This document shows, piece after piece, positions 1 to 8,019 of a stretch of 64,000 bases of DNA. Origin of the DNA: Comamonas testosteroni TK102 (GTDB taxonomy: Bacteria > Pseudomonadota > Gammaproteobacteria > Burkholderiales > Burkholderiaceae_C); the NCBI RefSeq assembly GCF_000739375.1, contig NZ_CP006704.1, positions 3,224,001 through 3,288,000 on the forward strand, written 5' to 3'. The translations under genes and the position numbers were made by a program. The first letter of the stretch is position 1. Each line of letters opens with the position of its first letter. The notes beneath the pieces were generated by a model. That model was given only the letters and a program-made list of their open reading frames with translations. It searched no databases and was not told the origin of the DNA.

Positions 1-518
1 CCGAGGAATACGGCATCAGCCGCACGCCCCTGCGCGAGGCATTGAAGGTGCTGGCCGCCGAAGGCCTGGTGACCATGAAGCTGCGCCGGGGTGCCTACGT
101 GACCGAGGTCTCGCGCAAGGACATCTCCGACGTCTATCGCTTGCTGAGCCTGCTGGAAGCGGATGCAGCGGCCGAGGTTGCCGGCAAGGCCACGGACGAA
201 CAATTGCAGCGTCTGCAGCAGACTCATGAGGAGCTGAAACAGAACACAGCCGACGCCGAGCGGTTTTTCGCGCTCAACGAAAGCTTTCATATGCAGATTC
301 TCGACATTGCCGACAACCGCTGGCGTAACCAGCTAGTAGCCGATTTGCGCAAAGTCATGAAGCTCAACCGCCACAAGTCGCTGTTCAAGCAAGGCCGTAT
401 CGAAGACTCTCTGGCAGAGCACGAAGCCATCATGCAAGCATTGCTGCAGCGAGATCCGAAAATCGCCATGAGCGCAGTGCAGCAGCATTTCGCGAATGGA
501 CTCGATGCGGCGATCTAG
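1..518 (+). CDS. GntR-family regulator, FCD type (5' end missing)
   Basis: The open frame runs in from the window edge, first full codon at base 3, so the true start lies outside. The first visible residues (EYGISRTPLREALKVLAAEG) are the recognition part of a GntR winged helix, followed by the wing RRGAYV. The rest is a helical FCD effector domain with the typical FHMQIL segment. About 171 residues are visible, so roughly 50 are missing. FCD regulators usually bind a small carboxylate and repress a neighbouring catabolic operon; that operon is probably to the left and not visible. Family is certain, ligand unknown. Confidence 0.9.
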   Translation, partial: EEYGISRTPLREALKVLAAEGLVTMKLRRGAYVTEVSRKDISDVYRLLSLLEADAAAEVAGKATDEQLQRLQQTHEELKQNTADAERFFALNESFHMQILDIADNRWRNQLVADLRKVMKLNRHKSLFKQGRIEDSLAEHEAIMQALLQRDPKIAMSAVQQHFANGLDAAI

Positions 519-652
519 ACGATCCCTCTTTGTCGGCTCATGGAAAATGCGCTTTGGTATTTATCCTACAAATTTGAAATATTGGATTACCCGATTCATG
601 CGATGCTCGCAAAGTAACTGAATGTGCTTTCAGTGTTACAGGATCATGATTC

Positions 653-2197
653 ATGCTGGCGCAATTTTTCTGGGGCTCCTCTGCTGACGCTCACTTGATC
701 AAGGGCGAATATGACCCTTTGCTTGTAATCCTGTCGCTGGCAGTTTGCTGGATTGCTTCCGGACAGGCATTGCGCCATGCGTCTTTTGCCCGATCAGCCA
801 CTTCACGACAATTGCGCTACTGGTCTATTGTGAGCGGATCGCTGGCATTAGGCATAGGCATATGGGCCATGCATTTCATCGGCATGCTCGCTTATTCCCT
901 GCATGCGGCGGTTCAGTATGATTTGACGGTCACGGTCCTTTCCATTATCCCGGGCATTGCGGCGTCTGCAGTGGCTCTCGCCTTGCTGACTCACAATGAG
1001 CTCAATCTCAGGCAATTGATCTTGGGAGGATTGGCGGTAGGCATTGGCATTGCAGCCATGCATTATTGCGGCATGGCTGCAATGCGCACACCGGCGACCC
1101 ACCAGTATTCAGCCGCCTGGTTTTTCATCTCCTTGGTTGTCGGCGTCGCACTGGCTACGCTTGCTCTCTGGGTCCGTTTCGGGCTGGCGCGCTTCAAACT
1201 CAAACAGGACCATTGGCGCAAGACACTGGCGGCTGTCACCATGGGCGCAGCAATATCCGGCATGCATTACACAGCCATGCTGGCGCTGCGAGTCACTTCG
1301 GACCATGAGATCCATGATGCAACAACATCGAACGACCGCCTGATTCTGGCGCTGACGATTGCCCTGATTACGCTTCTATTCGGTGGATTGATTGCACAGG
1401 CCAATGCCTTGATCCATTACCGTAGTCGCTGGCAGAAAGTGGATATGAATGAGGCCAGACTGCAAGCCTTGGTCAATATGGCGGCGGATGGAATTATCTG
1501 CATCGACAATCAGGGCCGAGTGACGGATTACAACCCTGCAGCGGAAGTCCTATTCGGCTGGAGCCCGGGGGAAGTATTGGGCAAGAACGTGAAAATGCTC
1601 ATGCCAGCCGCGTTAGTCACCCAGCATGATGCCTATCTGGAACAGCATGAAGCTGGTCAGCGCAATAACGCGCCCCCTCTGCAGAACAAGATTTCAGAGG
1701 TGCTGGGCCAGCACAAGGACGGTACGCTGGTTCCAATGCGTCTGGCATTGAGCCAGGCCGAGGCACGGGGCCAGCGGATGTATGTAGGGCTTCTGACCAA
1801 TCTCTCGGACCGCAAGCGAACCGAGCGCCAATTGCATATCGCAGCCACGGTATTCGATCATTCCCACGAAGGCATGGTGGTACTGGATGCGAACCGAAAA
1901 ATCGTGGACATCAATCCGGCTTTTTCGCGTATCAGCGGCTTGAAGCGCCAAGCCGCCAAGAACAAGGAGTTCGCCAGCCTTTTCATCCGTGGCGATGACG
2001 ATTCGGATGTCCAGTGGTCGCAGATCTGGACGGAAATCGGCAGAAAAGGACACTGGCAAGGCCCGTGCGTCATGCAGCACGACATGAACCGGCACCAGAT
2101 TTCCCTGACGGCGGTGCGTGACGAGCAGCAGCGCCTGCACCATTACATTGCCGTCTGCTACCAAAGCATCGATATCCCGCTCGGAGCCGCATTCTGA
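653..2197 (+). CDS. MHYT-domain membrane sensor with two PAS domains and no output domain
   Basis: 514 residues. An N-terminal integral membrane MHYT domain (about 20-255) has three signature motifs, MHFIGM at 73, MHYCGM at 136 and MHYTAM at 204. MHYT domains have been proposed to bind a metal and sense O2, CO or NO. A first PAS domain (about 266-395) resembles the FixL heme PAS, with HDAYL at 325-329 aligning with the FixL heme-ligand segment. A second PAS follows (about 396-510). The protein ends there: no GGDEF, EAL, kinase or HTH. It must act on a partner or have lost its output. Start chosen at the ATG ten bases after AGGA. It stands alone between a GntR gene and an acyl-CoA synthetase. 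Confidence 0.85.
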   Translation: MLAQFFWGSSADAHLIKGEYDPLLVILSLAVCWIASGQALRHASFARSATSRQLRYWSIVSGSLALGIGIWAMHFIGMLAYSLHAAVQYDLTVTVLSIIPGIAASAVALALLTHNELNLRQLILGGLAVGIGIAAMHYCGMAAMRTPATHQYSAAWFFISLVVGVALATLALWVRFGLARFKLKQDHWRKTLAAVTMGAAISGMHYTAMLALRVTSDHEIHDATTSNDRLILALTIALITLLFGGLIAQANALIHYRSRWQKVDMNEARLQALVNMAADGIICIDNQGRVTDYNPAAEVLFGWSPGEVLGKNVKMLMPAALVTQHDAYLEQHEAGQRNNAPPLQNKISEVLGQHKDGTLVPMRLALSQAEARGQRMYVGLLTNLSDRKRTERQLHIAATVFDHSHEGMVVLDANRKIVDINPAFSRISGLKRQAAKNKEFASLFIRGDDDSDVQWSQIWTEIGRKGHWQGPCVMQHDMNRHQISLTAVRDEQQRLHHYIAVCYQSIDIPLGAAF

Positions 2198-2263
2198 GTC
2201 CCGAATTTCCATAACGCTATCATTCACGTAGCGGGAAGCTGCCTGCTTCTTGAAGGTAAGCGC

Positions 2264-4210
2264 ATGAACCAACAAAGTGAAATCGACGTACTGGGTCTCC
2301 GGACAGAGAATCGACATCTGACTATCGAGCAGGTGCAGACCTTGCCGGAGCTCCTGGCCATGCGGGTCAGCGCCACGCCATCAGCGGAGGCTTACCGAGC
2401 GTTCGATGAAAGCAGCAACGTCTGGAAAAGCCTGAACTGGGCCGAAACAGCCCAGCGGGTTGCCCTGTGGAGCCGCGCCTTGTGCGCATCGAATCTTCCT
2501 GCCGGTGCAAGGGTGGCAATCCTGCTGCCCAATGGCTTTGATGCGATGACCATCGACCAGGCCTGTCTGCGCTGCGGCTACGTACCCGTTCCTCTGCATG
2601 CCATAGACAATGCCGGCAGCATTGCCTACATCCTTGCCGATTCGGGGGCGTCCTTGCTGGTGGTGGCCGATGCCAAAGCCTGGCAAAAAATTTGCGCTAC
2701 CGGTCAGGAGCTGCCCGAACTTCAGGCCGTGATCCACGCACAGCAAGGCCGTACCAACGAGTCATCGAGCGCCTCTCCCATACCCGCCGAACAAGCTGCG
2801 CAAGAGTCCGTCAAGACCCTTCAGCGAAAACCGCTCATCGTCTTGTCCGCCTGGCTTCAGGCTGGTCAACGGTATACCTCTGCCCTCCCCGAGCCACCAG
2901 ACAAAACACAGCTAGCAGGCATTGTCTATACCTCGGGGACGACCGGAAAGCCCAAGGGGGTCATGCTCACCCATGACAACGTGGTCAGCGACTTGCACGC
3001 TGTGATGCAACGTGTGAAGGCTTTTCCCGAGGACGTCTTCCTCTCGTTTCTGCCGCTTTCACACACTTTCGAGCGCACTGCTGGCTACTACCTGGCCATT
3101 GCCACCGGCTCCTGCGTGGCCTACGCGCGTTCTGTCGCACAACTTGCGCAGGACATGAAGCAGGTCAAGCCGACCGTGCTGATATCCGTGCCTCGCATCT
3201 ATGAACGTGTTTATGCCAAGGTTCAGGAATCGCTTGCCTCCAGCAGCCTCAAGCGCAAGCTGTTCGAGGCGGCAGTCAACAAGGGCTGGAAGCGTTTTTG
3301 CGCTCGTCAAGGCATCCCCTTGAGCGAGCAGCTCGATGCCCAAGCAAGCTGGGCTTCTGCCTTGCCAGCCTGGCTGCTGCGCAGCCTTGTCGCACAACCC
3401 TTGCTCGCACAGTTTGGAGGCCGGCTACGCGTGGCCGTGAGCGGCGGAGCCCCTTTGTCTCCAACCATTGCGCGCTGTTTTCTGGGTCTGGGCCTGCCCA
3501 TGCTGCAAGGTTACGGAATGACCGAAACCGCCCCTGTGGTCAGTGCCAACGGCCTCGACGACAACTGGCCCGATACCGTTGGCCGGGTGCTGCCGGGGAT
3601 TGAAGTCCGCATTGGCGATGATCAGGAACTGCAGGTCTCTGGCCCGGTGGTGATGCGAGGTTACTGGAACCGTCCGGAAGACACGGCCAAAGCCTTTACT
3701 GCCGACGGCTGGCTCAGAACCGGGGACCAAGCGGCCATCGAAAACGGTCGCATTCGAATCAAAGGTCGAATCAAGGAAATCATTGTGACGTCGACGGGTG
3801 AGAAAGTGCCTCCCAATGATGTGGAACAGGCCATCCTCGTCGATCCCCTGTTTGAGCAAGTGTTTGTGGTTGGCGAGGATCGTCCTTTCATCGCCTGTAT
3901 CGCCGTTGTCAGTCAAATGGAATGGGAAGTGCTTGCCAGGAGTGTCGGCCTGAACCCGGATGACGCTTCCAGCCTGCACCATGCTGCTGCTGAGAGAGAA
4001 GCACTTGCCAGAATCGAAAAGCAGACACGTAGCTTTGCCCGTTATGCAGTGCCCAGAGCGATCCATCTGGTCAGGGATAGCTGGAGCATTGACAACGGCT
4101 TGATGACCCCTACCCTCAAGCTCAAGCGCAAGAACTTGATGGCTTACTACGAAGATGCCATCGAGCAGATGTATGGCAAGCCCATCGAAAGCTGGAAAAC
4201 AAAAGCCTAG
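2264..4210 (+). CDS. Long-chain acyl-CoA synthetase (AMP-forming, FadD15-like)
   Basis: 648 residues of the adenylate-forming superfamily, which activates a fatty acid with ATP to acyl-AMP and then to acyl-CoA. Visible motifs: the P-loop-like YTSGTTGKPKGVMLTH near 220, GYGMTETAPVVS near 420, GWLRTGD near 480, and a C-terminal TPTLKLKRKN carrying the catalytic lysine. Length and motifs fit the long FadD15/AMP-binding enzymes of actinobacteria and betaproteobacteria rather than E. coli FadD. Start at the ATG after GAAGG. It is monocistronic and followed by a hairpin. Chain-length specificity cannot be read from sequence. Confidence 0.88.
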   Translation: MNQQSEIDVLGLRTENRHLTIEQVQTLPELLAMRVSATPSAEAYRAFDESSNVWKSLNWAETAQRVALWSRALCASNLPAGARVAILLPNGFDAMTIDQACLRCGYVPVPLHAIDNAGSIAYILADSGASLLVVADAKAWQKICATGQELPELQAVIHAQQGRTNESSSASPIPAEQAAQESVKTLQRKPLIVLSAWLQAGQRYTSALPEPPDKTQLAGIVYTSGTTGKPKGVMLTHDNVVSDLHAVMQRVKAFPEDVFLSFLPLSHTFERTAGYYLAIATGSCVAYARSVAQLAQDMKQVKPTVLISVPRIYERVYAKVQESLASSSLKRKLFEAAVNKGWKRFCARQGIPLSEQLDAQASWASALPAWLLRSLVAQPLLAQFGGRLRVAVSGGAPLSPTIARCFLGLGLPMLQGYGMTETAPVVSANGLDDNWPDTVGRVLPGIEVRIGDDQELQVSGPVVMRGYWNRPEDTAKAFTADGWLRTGDQAAIENGRIRIKGRIKEIIVTSTGEKVPPNDVEQAILVDPLFEQVFVVGEDRPFIACIAVVSQMEWEVLARSVGLNPDDASSLHHAAAEREALARIEKQTRSFARYAVPRAIHLVRDSWSIDNGLMTPTLKLKRKNLMAYYEDAIEQMYGKPIESWKTKA

Positions 4211-4220
4211 GAATGGTTGA

Positions 4221-4244
4221 ATTCAGGGTTTTGGAACCTTGAAT
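4221..4244 (+). terminator. Hairpin after the acyl-CoA synthetase
   Basis: Arms ATTCAGGGTT and AACCTTGAAT pair over ten positions (one G-T) around a TTGG loop, 10 bases past the stop codon. No U-run follows, so it is only a candidate terminator or mRNA-end stabiliser. Confidence 0.4.
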
Positions 4245-4720
4245 GAATTCATGTAAGTTACATTAAATAAGCCATATTATCTCTTGGAGGCCCATATGAC
4301 ATGCATGTACAGGCTAAAGAACTGTTGTTGTCCAAAGCCATGGCCCTGCAACCCGATGCTCCGGCAGTAAAAATGCCCGCTCGACTATGCAGCCTCGAGA
4401 ACCCAAGAAGTGCTCAGAATCCTCACCCGGTTGTTTGCCAGTGTTGATCTTCGCCTCTGCCTCATTACGGCAGTGACACCCGCGTCAGCCGCTTCGTCGC
4501 TTGCACGGCCGGCCTCCTGCTGGCGACAACTGCAGCATCGCAAATGCATAGAGCCATCACCTATGCATCCATGCACTGACTGATATGGCGCTATGTGAGC
4601 TGGCGAAGTTTCATAAATCCCTGCGACAGTTGCTGATTTCACTGCTCATCGGCAGATGTCTGCACGCCATCGTATGCTTCGCTGGCCTGGTTGCATCCGC
4701 GGCGCATAGCCTGCCCTGCA
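4245..4720. other. Degenerate non-coding stretch with a palindrome and an orphan start site
   Basis: No convincing gene. It contains the 13-base palindrome ATGTAAGTTACAT at 4251-4263. Further on, a good ribosome site (TTGGAGG, 4285-4291) precedes a 48-codon frame from 4301 to 4447 that resembles nothing I know. This looks like a promoter and 5' end left behind after its gene was lost, in line with the regulator and nnrS remnants next to it. Confidence 0.4.
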
Positions 4721-4724
4721 ATCT

Positions 4725-5083
4725 CCGGAACATGAAAGTACTAAGCGGACTACTGCCCGTGATCGCTCTCAGCGCATTGCGTTTCCACTGCCCTACCCTC
4801 ACCGGCAAGAACCTGGCCGGTCGTCACTGCCAAAGCATTCAACCAGCGCGAAGTCGGGCTTCATTCAACGCACCACGGCGCCGATATTGATCTGTGCGTC
4901 ATATGGGACAGGTGCATGCCGCCTCCTTTGCCACGCACCGTGACTATCCAGCCTTGCAGGGCCGGTTGATGCGTCACCTTCATCAGATGCGCCTCGGAAA
5001 TTTCATAGGCCTGCGCGATCTCGGGAATCGTGCACAGCCGCTGGGATCAGAGTGAGAAGCATCGAAGGATTCCGTTGAAGCGG
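4725..5083 (-). pseudogene. nsrR: Remnant of an Rrf2-family regulator (NsrR-like), frameshifted
   Basis: Read on the minus strand, the segment ending near 4990 gives RLCTIPEIAQAYEISEAHLM, then VTVRGKGGGMHL: the helix-turn-helix and wing of Rrf2 regulators. After a frame change come INIGAVVR, a stop codon, and PDFALVECFGSDDRPGSC, which matches the NsrR segment holding the first two cluster-binding cysteines. The N-terminal part (like MRLT-DYSLRVL) is recognisable only across another frame change near 5060. NsrR is an NO-sensing Fe-S repressor; this copy cannot be functional. Coordinates are approximate. The family is clear from the wing motif; the NsrR subtype rests on PDFALVECF. Confidence 0.7.
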
Positions 5084-5094
5084 ATTGTCTGGAC

Positions 5095-5490
5095 TTGATC
5101 GCTGGCTGGGCTGCGGACAGTCCAGCAGGGGGTAGGCGCGGCCGAATCAGCAATGGCACAAAGCGCCACAGGTACAGGGCAAAGGCCAGCCACCTTCATC
5201 GGCTGCGCCCAGGCCAAATACCAGCAGCGGCAGACCGTAACTTGCTTCCAAGTCTCGTCAGCATGCAGGTTCTGATGCCTTGTCGATCATTGATGCGAGT
5301 CCTTGAGCAGCCGCCAGGGAGTCAAGGCGCAGCCGTCACGCCATCACAATATGGAACCGACCTTTGTGCAGGTAAGGGCCGCCGCACGGTGAAGCAAGGC
5401 GGACTGCACAGCAGCTGTTTTCTGAACCAGAACCACAACAGCAAGGGCCGCCCCACTCTTCACCACGCCCGGTCGATGAAGTCGAACTAG
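5095..5490 (-). pseudogene. nnrS: Remnant of nnrS (heme/copper membrane protein of NO response), C-terminal part
   Basis: On the minus strand between about 5180 and 5110 the frame reads AFALYLWRFVPLLIRPR, the characteristic last transmembrane helix and tail of NnrS. A frame change upstream gives GLPLLVFGLGAADEGGW, a plausible preceding helix, and near 5460 GRPLLLW resembles the NnrS TGRPL segment. No intact frame joins these. It lies immediately upstream of the nsrR-like remnant on the same strand, the gene pair often seen in betaproteobacteria. Identity of the last helix is fairly convincing; the remainder is tentative. Confidence 0.55.
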
Positions 5491-5552
5491 ATACATTTCA
5501 TGCCTCAACAACCTGCAGCAGCGCAAGCCACGAAGGAGGCGTCAGGAGAGCT

Positions 5553-5612
5553 GTTTTGATAGCTGTCATCGCTTTATGGGTAAGCGATAGAGGCGTTTTT
5601 ACTTGCTTTCAA
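5553..5612 (+). repeat. Dispersed Comamonadaceae-type repeat, copy A
   Basis: TTTTGATAGCTGTCATCGCT followed by TTATGGG and TAAGCGATAGAGGC. ATCGCTT and AAGCGAT form a hairpin. It matches seven other places in the window in order and spacing. This copy sits between the nnrS remnant and the uspA promoter. Confidence 0.7.
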
Positions 5613-5616
5613 AGTT

Positions 5617-5630
5617 TTGATTGTCATCAA
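5617..5630. promoter_or_regulatory. FNR/ANR box upstream of uspA
   Basis: TTGATTGTCATCAA is a perfect match to the FNR/ANR consensus TTGATnnnnATCAA. Its centre is about 129 bases before the uspA start, allowing a class II activator position if transcription begins near 5665. It predicts induction of uspA under low oxygen. It could also once have served the decayed divergent nnrS gene. Confidence 0.75.
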
Positions 5631-5724
5631 GAAATCGTCTGAATACTGATGCAGTGTGTTGCTTTGGCCGGCCCGGAGTGTGAGTATGAATACGGCATTC
5701 GATCGAATTCATTGCTCAACAACA

Positions 5725-5746
5725 GGCGCGCTGACGCGCCAGGAGG
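5725..5746 (+). promoter_or_regulatory. Hairpin abutting the uspA ribosome binding site
   Basis: GGCGCG CTGA CGCGCC (5725-5740) forms a GC-only stem that ends exactly where the strong Shine-Dalgarno AGGAGG (5741-5746) begins. It could stabilise the 5' end or modulate ribosome access. Confidence 0.4.
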
Positions 5747-5752
5747 CTGGAT

Positions 5753-6199
5753 ATGTTCAAGCACATTTTGATTCCTACGGACGGCTCGAAACTCTCCGAG
5801 GCCGCGCTACGCGCGGGCATGCAGTTGGCCAAGGAGCAAGGTGCAAAGGTAACGGCGCTGTATGTAATGCCGGATTACACCGCCATGATCTATGGTGCTG
5901 AGGCGATGATGGCCTACAACTCTGCAGAAATGGCTAAGAGCGCTGAGAAGGAAGCCGACCAGGTGCTCAAGATTGCGACGGACATCGCCGCAGCCGAGGG
6001 CGTGGACTGCAAGACCGCACGGATGACGAATATCTCTATCAGCCAGGCCATCATCCACCAGGCGCAAGACAGCCATTGCGATCTGATCTGCATGGCATCG
6101 CACGGCCGCAAGGGTATCGCCGGCATTTTGCTGGGCAGCGAAACCCAGCGCGTGCTGGTCAACAGCAGCATTCCGGTATTGGTGCATCGCCCCGTGTGA
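5753..6199 (+). CDS. Universal stress protein, UspA family
   Basis: 148 residues, one Usp domain. The N-terminal strand FKHILIPTDGSKLSEAA and the C-terminal nucleotide-binding loop ASHGRKGIAGILLGS are typical; the first Gly of the ATP motif is Ala, as in many proteobacterial members. Cytoplasmic, usually dimeric, supporting survival under energy or oxygen limitation. Start fixed by AGGAGG six bases before the ATG. Its promoter carries a perfect FNR/ANR box, so anaerobic control is likely. A strong hairpin terminator follows. Confidence 0.93.
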   Translation: MFKHILIPTDGSKLSEAALRAGMQLAKEQGAKVTALYVMPDYTAMIYGAEAMMAYNSAEMAKSAEKEADQVLKIATDIAAAEGVDCKTARMTNISISQAIIHQAQDSHCDLICMASHGRKGIAGILLGSETQRVLVNSSIPVLVHRPV

Positions 6200-6215
6200 T
6201 TCATCAGCACTGCGA

Positions 6216-6258
6216 GTGAAAGCCTCGGGCGCTCGTCTCGTCTGAGGCTTTCACCTTT
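6216..6258 (+). terminator. Rho-independent terminator of uspA
   Basis: Arms GTGAAAGCCTC (6216-6226) and GAGGCTTTCAC (6244-6254) pair over 11 bases and are followed by CTTT. Confidence 0.8.
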
Positions 6259-6479
6259 GCAGGAATGAACCAGATCGAAAACATCACCCCCTACGAGCGA
6301 ATCGCCTATCAATGCGCACCGGCGAAACAGCTGCCACTGGCTGCTGACTGTGCCAGCCTGATTACCGCCCCCCAGGCCGCCCATCGGTTCAATCTGCCTC
6401 AGGTCAAAAGGGCAGCAGCACCAGGATGCGTGATGGCATTGAACAGCTATGGAGTTCTAAATCATGGAACAAACCTGCA

Positions 6480-6720
6480 TTCAAGGTCTGACTTCCTTTC
6501 TGTGGCCGGGCAGAAAACAGCAGCTCCCCAGATGAATGTCAGCCATGTACTCGCAACCTCCGCCGGCATGAAAGTCAGCGCCGAGGTCGAGCTCATCGCC
6601 ATCAATGTCAAGGTCGCGTGCCATGACGAAGCGGCTTGATGGGTGAAAGAATGCACCGGCGTGCAATCCTTGACGTTGCTCGCTTTATACAAGGTCTTGG
6701 CACGATGCAAAGCATTCTGC
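6480..6720 (-). pseudogene. Possible remnant of an OsmC/Ohr-type peroxidase gene
   Basis: Minus-strand reading gives KTLYKA near 6690, then SRFVMARDLDIDGDELDLGA and, past GGG, EYMADIHLG and LPGHRKEV. These line up loosely with Ohr/OsmC proteins (K-LYTA; the A-KFVA helix; AELHI; LPGLDRAEA). Upstream and C-terminal parts, including the second cysteine motif VCPYSNAT, are missing. The similarity is weak and this may be chance. Confidence 0.3.
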
Positions 6721-6742
6721 ATCTTGCTGCGCAACTCGAAAC

Positions 6743-7234
6743 CTAGATCAATGCCATTGCTTTCGCACAAAGATAGAGGTTCCCACCAAAAACAAGATGC
6801 GTAGTCAGTCCCACCGCGCGGTTGCGCCAGGGACGAGGTGTTTTTCCGCTAGCCACCCCAGCTCCTAACGCTGGCTGCAGAACGAACCAGGGCAGCGCCA
6901 CGGTTGCTGCGCCAAATACCAGCGCGGGCACTAGGGCAGGATCCTCTGTCCACGAAGGTTCCGCAATGCTCAAGAACATCATGGCAAACAGGATGCCGGT
7001 CAGGTAATGCACCGTCCAGCCAATGATTTTTTCGCCATGTGCAGCGCAAGCTTCTCCAATGGACTGGTGGAACCAGGTACCGCTTCGCCAGTGGAGGCAC
7101 CAGCGTCCAAGCAGTGCGTAATTCAGGGTGGCAACGCCCATGCGGCGCAGCATTGCAGACCACAGGTCCATCAGCAATGTCGCGCCGATACCGACAGCCA
7201 GAGCCGGTGTAAAAATACTCGTCAGATTAATCAT
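6743..7234 (-). CDS. DUF2938 family membrane protein
   Basis: 163 residues with about four hydrophobic segments: ALAVGIGATLLMDLW at the N-terminus, VHYLTGILFAMMFLSI in the middle, LVPALVFGAATVALPWF, and a final THLVFGGNLYLCAKA. The motifs MDLWSAMLRRMG, NYALLGRWCLHW and LQPALGAGVASGKTP are those of the uncharacterised DUF2938 family. Inner-membrane, function unknown. It is divergent from a merR gene and reads from a promoter with a 19-base spacer filled by a palindrome, so the MerR protein very likely activates it. Confidence 0.85.
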   Translation of the reverse strand: MINLTSIFTPALAVGIGATLLMDLWSAMLRRMGVATLNYALLGRWCLHWRSGTWFHQSIGEACAAHGEKIIGWTVHYLTGILFAMMFLSIAEPSWTEDPALVPALVFGAATVALPWFVLQPALGAGVASGKTPRPWRNRAVGLTTHLVFGGNLYLCAKAMALI

Positions 7235-7273
7235 TTCCTAGCATCGCCTCTGAGGATTACAGTGATGCGAACC

Positions 7274-7304
7274 ACTGTAGGTGCTCAAGTGCACTTGAGC
7301 GCAA
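7274..7304 (-). promoter_or_regulatory. MerR-type promoter of the DUF2938 gene with operator palindrome
   Basis: On the minus strand TTGCGC (7304-7299) and TACAGT (7279-7274) are separated by 19 bases, the stretched spacing typical of MerR-activated promoters. The spacer overlaps the perfect 18-base palindrome GCTCAAGTGCACTTGAGC at 7283-7300. The predicted transcript starts near 7267, about 33 bases before the DUF2938 start codon. Confidence 0.75.
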
Positions 7305-7313
7305 GAGCTGAAT

Positions 7314-7754
7314 ATGGAAATCTCAGAAGTAGTAAGAAGAACCGGGCTACCCCCATCGACACTTCGCTTCTACGAAGAGAAGGGATTGATACATTCCATC
7401 GGCCGACAGGGACAGCGACGCCTGTTCGATGCACAGGTACTGGAGCGACTGTCCGTCATCGCCCTTGGGTGCGCTGCCGGGTTCTCACTGGAAGAAATCC
7501 GCTCAATGCTGCCCTCTGACGGAAAAGTGCAGGTCAGTCGCGAAATGCTGCTTGCCAAGGCAGATCAGGTGCAGCAGTCCATCAAGCGGCTGAAGGCCGT
7601 GCGTGACGGCTTGCGGCATGCGGCCAATTGCCCTGAGAAAAATCATCTGGATTGCGCTAGGTTTCAAGGACTGATGCATGCAGCCCTGGCAGGGAAAATC
7701 ACGCCATTAACAGTCGCAGCCAGCAAAGCCAAAGGGGTTGAGCTCCTGCTCTGA
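7314..7754 (+). CDS. MerR-family transcriptional regulator
   Basis: 146 residues. The N-terminal winged helix (EISEVVRRTGLPPSTLRFYE, then EKGLI) and the dimerisation helix near 75-100 are clear MerR features. The C-terminus has two cysteines (CPEKNHLDC, about 107-114) and Cys54, but not the SoxR four-cysteine cluster nor a known metal loop, so the signal is unknown; thiol or drug sensing is possible. It starts 10 bases past the operator it probably shares with the divergent DUF2938 gene. Confidence 0.88.
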   Translation: MEISEVVRRTGLPPSTLRFYEEKGLIHSIGRQGQRRLFDAQVLERLSVIALGCAAGFSLEEIRSMLPSDGKVQVSREMLLAKADQVQQSIKRLKAVRDGLRHAANCPEKNHLDCARFQGLMHAALAGKITPLTVAASKAKGVELLL

Positions 7755-8019
7755 TGGTTCACCGAGCAATCCACAGCCAACCGCTGTAGGTCACCCCAAG
7801 CCTGCACGAATGTCCGCCGAGACAAACGTTCTGGATCACCGCATCCCGGCTGTGCCTGCTAGCTGTACCCCGCTGGTCATTTCCTGGCAGAGTAAGTCGC
7901 AAAGCTTGGCGGGCTGATTGCGACCTTTTTAGCTTCAGGCAGCCCAGGCTGAACTTCCTGTGCGTGCTGCTGGCCGCCGCACTTGCGAAAGCTTCCTGTA
8001 CGGATTGAGCCTGCGGTTC

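Noticed and set aside
4301..4447. 48-codon frame after a good Shine-Dalgarno
   Set aside because: The ribosome site is convincing, but the peptide has no similarity to anything and the region is decayed; kept only as part of the degenerate stretch.
5095..5490. 131-codon plus-strand frame
   Set aside because: It is the shadow of the nnrS remnant on the minus strand and has no start site.
6265..6639. 124-codon plus-strand frame after the uspA terminator
   Set aside because: No ribosome site, no motif; the opposite strand holds the weak Ohr-like remnant instead.
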